From NCBI GenBank assembly GCA_963667505.2, contig OY763490.2, positions 372,001 to 436,000 on the forward strand: a stretch of 64,000 nucleotides of DNA, read 5' to 3'. The notes beneath the pieces are model-generated. The model was not told the DNA's origin. It worked only from the letters and a program-made list of their open reading frames with translations, and did no database searches. Shown one piece after another: positions 60,506 to 64,000 of this stretch; the first letter of the stretch is position 1; each line of letters starts with the position of its first letter. The stretch comes from Aldehydirespirator sp963667505 (GTDB lineage Bacteria; Actinomycetota; Acidimicrobiia; Acidimicrobiales; Aldehydirespiratoraceae). Both the position numbers and the translations under genes were made by a program.

Positions 60506-61603
60506 ATGTCCCGCAAGGAGACCCTGGCTCAAGCCGGAGTCCCTCCCGCCGCGGCCGGCGACCCGGAGACAGACTCCCAGATGTTGATGTCGCCTGACAT
60601 CCAAGCGGCTGAACGGGTCAGCGAGGCCCGGCTTCGGCCCCGCACCCTGGACCAGTTCGTCGGCCAGATCGAGTTGAAGGGCCACCTCGACGTGCTGCTC
60701 GGCGCGGCCCGCCGGCGTCGGGAGGCGGCCGACCACCTCCTGTTCGCCGGGCCGCCCGGCCTGGGAAAGACCACTCTGTCCCACATCGTGGCCAACGAGC
60801 TCGATGCCCACCTGCAGTCCACCTCCGGCCCCGCCCTGGAACGAGCCGGCGACCTGGCCGCCATACTCACCAAGCTCGAGTCCGGCGATGTGCTGTTCAT
60901 CGACGAGATTCACCGCCTGCCTCGGCCGGTCGAAGAGGTCCTCTACCCGGCCATGGAGGACTTCCGCATCGACATCGTTCTCGGCAAGGGCCCCGCGGCC
61001 CGCTCGATCCCCCTCGAGCTCGCGCCGTTCACGCTGGTGGGCGCTACCACCCGCACCGGCCTGATCACCGGCCCCCTGCGCGACCGCTTCGGACTGGTGG
61101 CCCGGCTCGACTTCTACACGGTGGACGACCTCATGGCGATCGTCGAGCGGACGGCGCGCATCCTCGATGTGAGCGTGGACAGCGCCGGCGCGGCCGAGAT
61201 AGCCCGCCGAGCGCGGGGCACTCCCCGAATAGCCAACCGCCTACTGCGGCAGGTGCGCGACTTCGCCGAGGTCCATCGCGACGGCACGGTGGACTCCGCG
61301 GTCGCCGTCGACGGGCTGAAGTTCTTCGGAGTGGACGAGATGGGTCTCGACCGGGCGTCGCGGGCGGTGCTGGAGGCACTGTGCGGCCACTTCTTTGGCG
61401 GGCCGGTGGGACTGTCCACGCTGGCCATCGCGGTGAGCGAGCCGGCCGAGACAGTCGAGGATGTCTACGAGCCGTTCCTCATCCAGCAGGGTCTGCTCAT
61501 GCGCACCCCCAGGGGGCGGGTGGCGACCCCCGCCGCGTGGACGCACCTCGGTCTGGAGCGGCCCCGGTCGGACACCGACGGCCAATCGGGCCTGTTCGGC
61601 TGA
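60506..61603 (+). CDS. ruvB: Holliday junction helicase RuvB
   Basis: A 365-residue AAA+ motor for branch migration. RPRTLDQFVGQIELKGHLDV, Walker A FAGPPGLGKTTLSHIVANEL, Walker B GDVLFIDEIHRLPRPVEEVL, sensor TLVGATTRTGLITGPLRDRF and the C-terminal winged helix (LLMRTPRGRVATPAAWTHLG). The N-terminus is about 25 residues longer than usual. ATG 60506. Confidence 0.96.
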   Translation: MSRKETLAQAGVPPAAAGDPETDSQMLMSPDIQAAERVSEARLRPRTLDQFVGQIELKGHLDVLLGAARRRREAADHLLFAGPPGLGKTTLSHIVANELDAHLQSTSGPALERAGDLAAILTKLESGDVLFIDEIHRLPRPVEEVLYPAMEDFRIDIVLGKGPAARSIPLELAPFTLVGATTRTGLITGPLRDRFGLVARLDFYTVDDLMAIVERTARILDVSVDSAGAAEIARRARGTPRIANRLLRQVRDFAEVHRDGTVDSAVAVDGLKFFGVDEMGLDRASRAVLEALCGHFFGGPVGLSTLAIAVSEPAETVEDVYEPFLIQQGLLMRTPRGRVATPAAWTHLGLERPRSDTDGQSGLFG

Positions 61604-61620
61604 CGGGTCGGCAGGCGCGG

Positions 61621-62874
61621 ATGCGGACAGCTCCGGCTGAGACGGCTCGTGCACTGGGCGCCTCTGCGGAGGAGCCGTCGCCCGTCACGCCGGAGGACTT
61701 GGACTACGTTCTTCCGCCCGACGCCATCGCCCAGGCGCCGCTCGACCAGCGCGAGCAGGCCCGGCTGCTGGTCGACCGCGGCGACCGCGTCCTGCACCGC
61801 CGAGTGAACGACCTGCCCGACCTGCTCGGCCCGGGCGACGTGATGGTGGTCAACGACACGCGGGTGCTGCCCGCCCGACTGCGGATGCGCCGCGCCACCG
61901 GCGGCGCCGTCGAAGTGCTGCTGCTCGCGCAACGGTCGGGCGGCGAATGGGAGGCCCTGGTGCGCCCGTCGCGCCGCCTGCGGCCTGGCGAGCTAGTCGT
62001 CCCCGCCAGCAGCCCTGGACCTGATCTGTGCGGTTCGGGTGTCGGCGGGGGGCCTGGTGTGGCGGGTTCGGGTCTTAGCGGGGAGCCTGGAGTGGCGGGT
62101 TCGGGTGTCGGCGGGGGGCCTGGTGTGGCGGGCGGGTCTTGTGTGGCCGAGACGTCGGGCGCGAGTGCCGGCGCGCCTGTCGTTGTGGAGATCGGCGAGG
62201 ATCTCGGCGAGGGTCGGCGATTGGTCCGGCTGCGGACCGGCGACCGGAGTCCGATGGACGTGCTCGACGACATCGGCGAGGTGCCGCTGCCGCCGTACAT
62301 CACGTCGGAGCTCTCCGACCCCGAGCGCTACCAGACGGTGTACGGTCGCCGGCCCATCTCAGCCGCGGCCCCGACCGCGGGCCTGCACTTCACCGAGCCG
62401 CTGCTCGACCGTGTGCGCGCCGCGGGCGCCGAGGTGGTGAGCGTCGAACTCGCCGTGGGGCTCGACACGTTCCGGCCGATGACCGCCGACCGCCTCGCCG
62501 ACCACGTCATGCACACCGAGTACTACCGGGTGCCGCCCCCGGCCCAGGCCGCGCTGGCCCGGGCGCGGCGGGCAGTGGCGGTGGGCACCACGGTGGTGAG
62601 GGCCTTGGAGACTTGGGCGGCCACCGGCGAGGAGTCGGGCCACAGCAACCTGTTCATCCGCCGCCCGTATCCGTGGCGGGCGGTGGACGTGCTTATGACC
62701 AACTTCCATCTGCCCCGGTCCACTCTGCTGTGCCTGCTGGACGCCTTCGTCGGACCTCGCTGGCGCGCTCTCTACGAAGTCGCCCTGGAGCATCGCTACC
62801 GGTTCCTCTCCTTCGGCGACGCCATGCTGGTTTCCCGCTCGCAGGCCGCCGGGCCGGACGGTGCAGCGCCGTGA
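61621..62874 (+). CDS. queA: S-adenosylmethionine:tRNA ribosyltransferase-isomerase QueA
   Basis: Makes epoxyqueuosine in tRNA. LDYVLPPDAIAQAPLDQREQ, GDVMVVNDTRVLPARLRM, PLPPYITSELSDPERYQTVY, ISAAAPTAGLHFTEPLLDRV and MTNFHLPRSTLLCLLDAFVG are family blocks. At 417 residues it is longer than usual (about 340-350) because of a Gly/Val/Ala-rich insertion at about 135-185, made of three 11-residue repeats. ATG 61621. It pairs with tgt downstream for queuosine synthesis. Confidence 0.93.
   Translation: MRTAPAETARALGASAEEPSPVTPEDLDYVLPPDAIAQAPLDQREQARLLVDRGDRVLHRRVNDLPDLLGPGDVMVVNDTRVLPARLRMRRATGGAVEVLLLAQRSGGEWEALVRPSRRLRPGELVVPASSPGPDLCGSGVGGGPGVAGSGLSGEPGVAGSGVGGGPGVAGGSCVAETSGASAGAPVVVEIGEDLGEGRRLVRLRTGDRSPMDVLDDIGEVPLPPYITSELSDPERYQTVYGRRPISAAAPTAGLHFTEPLLDRVRAAGAEVVSVELAVGLDTFRPMTADRLADHVMHTEYYRVPPPAQAALARARRAVAVGTTVVRALETWAATGEESGHSNLFIRRPYPWRAVDVLMTNFHLPRSTLLCLLDAFVGPRWRALYEVALEHRYRFLSFGDAMLVSRSQAAGPDGAAP
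62032..62130. repeat. 33-bp in-frame tandem array in queA
   Basis: Three units (62032-62064, 62065-62097, 62098-62130) encoding GSGVGGGPGVA, GSGLSGEPGVA and GSGVGGGPGVA. Units 1 and 3 are nearly identical in nucleotides. Confidence 0.92.
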
Positions 62875-62910
62875 CACGGACGAATCCCGGCCGCTCGGCG
62901 GGTCGGCGGC

Positions 62911-62960
62911 GAAATTGGTGGCAGAAACTGGTCTCAGAGGGCGGTTTCGTCGCCGATTTC
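62911..62960. repeat. 50-bp hairpin-forming dispersed element, copy 2
   Basis: Related to 23848-23897: ends GAAATTGGTGGC and GTCGCCGATTTC, with CTCAGAGG in the middle. The pairing is kept with an extra G-U wobble where copy 1 has A-U. It lies in the 100-bp queA-tgt gap, ending 14 bases before the tgt ATG. Confidence 0.8.
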
Positions 62961-62974
62961 GGCCGGGGAGCCTG

Positions 62975-64000
62975 ATGCGGGCGGAGTTCACGCTGGAAGG
63001 CAGCGCGGGCGGCGCCCGGGCCGGAACGGTCACGACGGCGCGAGGAAGCTTCTCCACGCCGTGCTTCATGCCGGTCGGCACCAGGGGAGCCGTGCCGCAC
63101 CTCGACTCGTCGGATCTGGAGGCCCTCGGGGTCGAGGTGGTGCTGGCCAACACCTACCACCTGATGTTGCGTCCCGGCGCCGACACGATCGCCGGCCTCG
63201 GCGGGATCCACCGGTTCGCCCGCTGGCCGGGTCATGTCCTCACCGACTCGGGCGGATATCAGATCTACTCCCTCGCCCCCGAAGTGGACGACGACGGCGC
63301 CAGGTTCAAGTCGGTCTACGACGGCTCGGCTCACCGGCTCACCCCGGAGGGCGCCGTGCAGCAGCAGGCCCTGATCGGCGCCGACATCACGATGGTGCTG
63401 GACGTGTGTCCGCCGGCACTGGCGGACAGGCCTGTGCTGAAGAACGCGGTGCGCCGGACCGCCGCCTGGGCCGGCCGGGCCCGCCGCGCCTTTGTCGACC
63501 ACCCCGACGCGGCCGAGCGCCAGTGCCAGTTCGGCATCGTGCAGGGGGGCGCCGACCCGGCCTTGCGACTGGAGTCGGCCCGGCGCACCGTCGAGATCGG
63601 CTTCGACGGCTATGCGGTCGGAGGCCTGTCGGTGGGCGAGGACCGCCCCCTGACGCTGGAAGCTCTCGACGCCTGCGTGCCGGCGCTGCCCGCTGACCGG
63701 CCGCGGTACTTCATGGGCCTGGGCGATCCGCTGGGCATCGTGGAGTCGGTGGCCCGAGGCGTGGACATGTTCGACTGCGTCCTGCCGGCGAGGCTCGGCC
63801 GGCACGGCACCGTCCTGTCCGACGCGGGCCGCTACAACCTTGCGGCGGCCCGCCACACCGACAGCGACGAGCCGCTCGACCCGGCCTTCGGCGACAGTCC
63901 GGCCGGCCGCTGGCCCCGCGGCTTTTTGCGCCACCTGCTGACGGTGCGCGAGCCCACCGCGGCCCGGCTGATCACTCTGCACAACCTTGCGTGGCTGCTG
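62975..64000 (+). CDS. tgt: Queuine tRNA-ribosyltransferase (tRNA-guanine transglycosylase), 3' truncated
   Basis: Exchanges G34 of tRNA for preQ1. The frame is open from ATG 62975 to the end of the window (342 codons). FMPVGTRGAVPHLDSSDLEA, ANTYHLMLRPGADTIAGLGG, LTDSGGYQIYSLAPEVDDDG, QFGIVQGGADPALR, YAVGGLSVGE and ARGVDMFDCVLPARLGRHGT are recognisable, including the catalytic Asp of GVDMFDCV. It deviates from bacterial consensus at several places (LDVCPP, PARLGRHG where PTRNARNG-like sequence is common). The zinc-binding Cys region lies beyond the window. Follows queA. Confidence 0.94.
   Translation, partial: MRAEFTLEGSAGGARAGTVTTARGSFSTPCFMPVGTRGAVPHLDSSDLEALGVEVVLANTYHLMLRPGADTIAGLGGIHRFARWPGHVLTDSGGYQIYSLAPEVDDDGARFKSVYDGSAHRLTPEGAVQQQALIGADITMVLDVCPPALADRPVLKNAVRRTAAWAGRARRAFVDHPDAAERQCQFGIVQGGADPALRLESARRTVEIGFDGYAVGGLSVGEDRPLTLEALDACVPALPADRPRYFMGLGDPLGIVESVARGVDMFDCVLPARLGRHGTVLSDAGRYNLAAARHTDSDEPLDPAFGDSPAGRWPRGFLRHLLTVREPTAARLITLHNLAWLL

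Noticed and set aside
63061..63696. 211-codon forward frame near the window end
   Set aside because: It is a shadow of the truncated tgt gene, whose true frame runs open to base 64000.

Overview
The window is very GC-rich bacterial DNA (roughly 70% or more by eye) with dense coding and many GTG/TTG starts. Several gene sets point to an actinobacterium: a phosphatidylinositol mannoside block (PIP synthase, acyltransferase, PimA), a pdxS-pdxT-yebC-ruvCAB order close to the one I remember from mycobacteria, the ffh-rpsP-khpA-rimM-trmD-rplS order, and form I CO dehydrogenase. My best guess is an uncultured member of the Acidimicrobiia. This is inference from gene content; no rRNA is present to test it. 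I saw no tRNA, rRNA, CRISPR array, transposase or prophage.

Layout. (1) 1-8.5 kb is housekeeping: SRP54, S16, KhpA, RimM, TrmD, L19, a YraN-like nuclease-fold protein, two tiny reverse-strand genes, a lipoprotein cytochrome c, then the DNA-processing genes comM-dprA-xer. (2) 8.5-16.8 kb is a branched-chain-amino-acid-type ABC system built from fusion proteins: a reverse-strand binding lipoprotein, an MFS-LivF fusion and a LivH-LivM-LivG fusion, followed by an MscS channel. (3) 16.9-19.9 kb is a reverse-strand set (MFS, SnoaL-like, cupin, TauE/SafE). (4) 20.1-25.0 kb is coxMSL for form I CO dehydrogenase plus an XdhC/CoxI-type accessory protein fused to a YHS domain. An EamA exporter and a P450 follow.

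(5) 27.3-39.0 kb is the most unusual region, a nitrile-hydratase-leader-peptide (NHLP) type peptide export locus. It has two near-identical precursors with a GG cleavage site but only four residues after it. Between them lie three tandem paralogues of an uncharacterised family, an HlyD-like adaptor, a C39-peptidase ABC exporter and a second ABC exporter. No recognisable RiPP modification enzyme is present. An acyl-CoA ligase lies on the opposite strand inside the locus.

(6) 39.1-50.6 kb is mixed metabolism: D-aminoacyl-tRNA deacylase, a lipoprotein, a molybdopterin oxidoreductase, an AAA/DUF4143 ATPase, two SDRs, an amidohydrolase, an acetoacetate-decarboxylase-like protein, an acyl-CoA dehydrogenase and a ring-hydroxylase-like protein lacking its Rieske motif. 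(7) 51.6-54.4 kb is PIM lipid synthesis. (8) 54.5-64.0 kb is a degenerate M48 protein, a DUF3048 lipoprotein, PLP synthase, YebC, RuvCAB, QueA and the 5' part of tgt.

A theme across the window is short tandem duplication (15-46 bp units) at gene boundaries or inside coding sequence. Copies often carry a start or stop codon. In-frame arrays lengthen PdxS and QueA. A separate 50-bp hairpin-forming element occurs twice, 39 kb apart.
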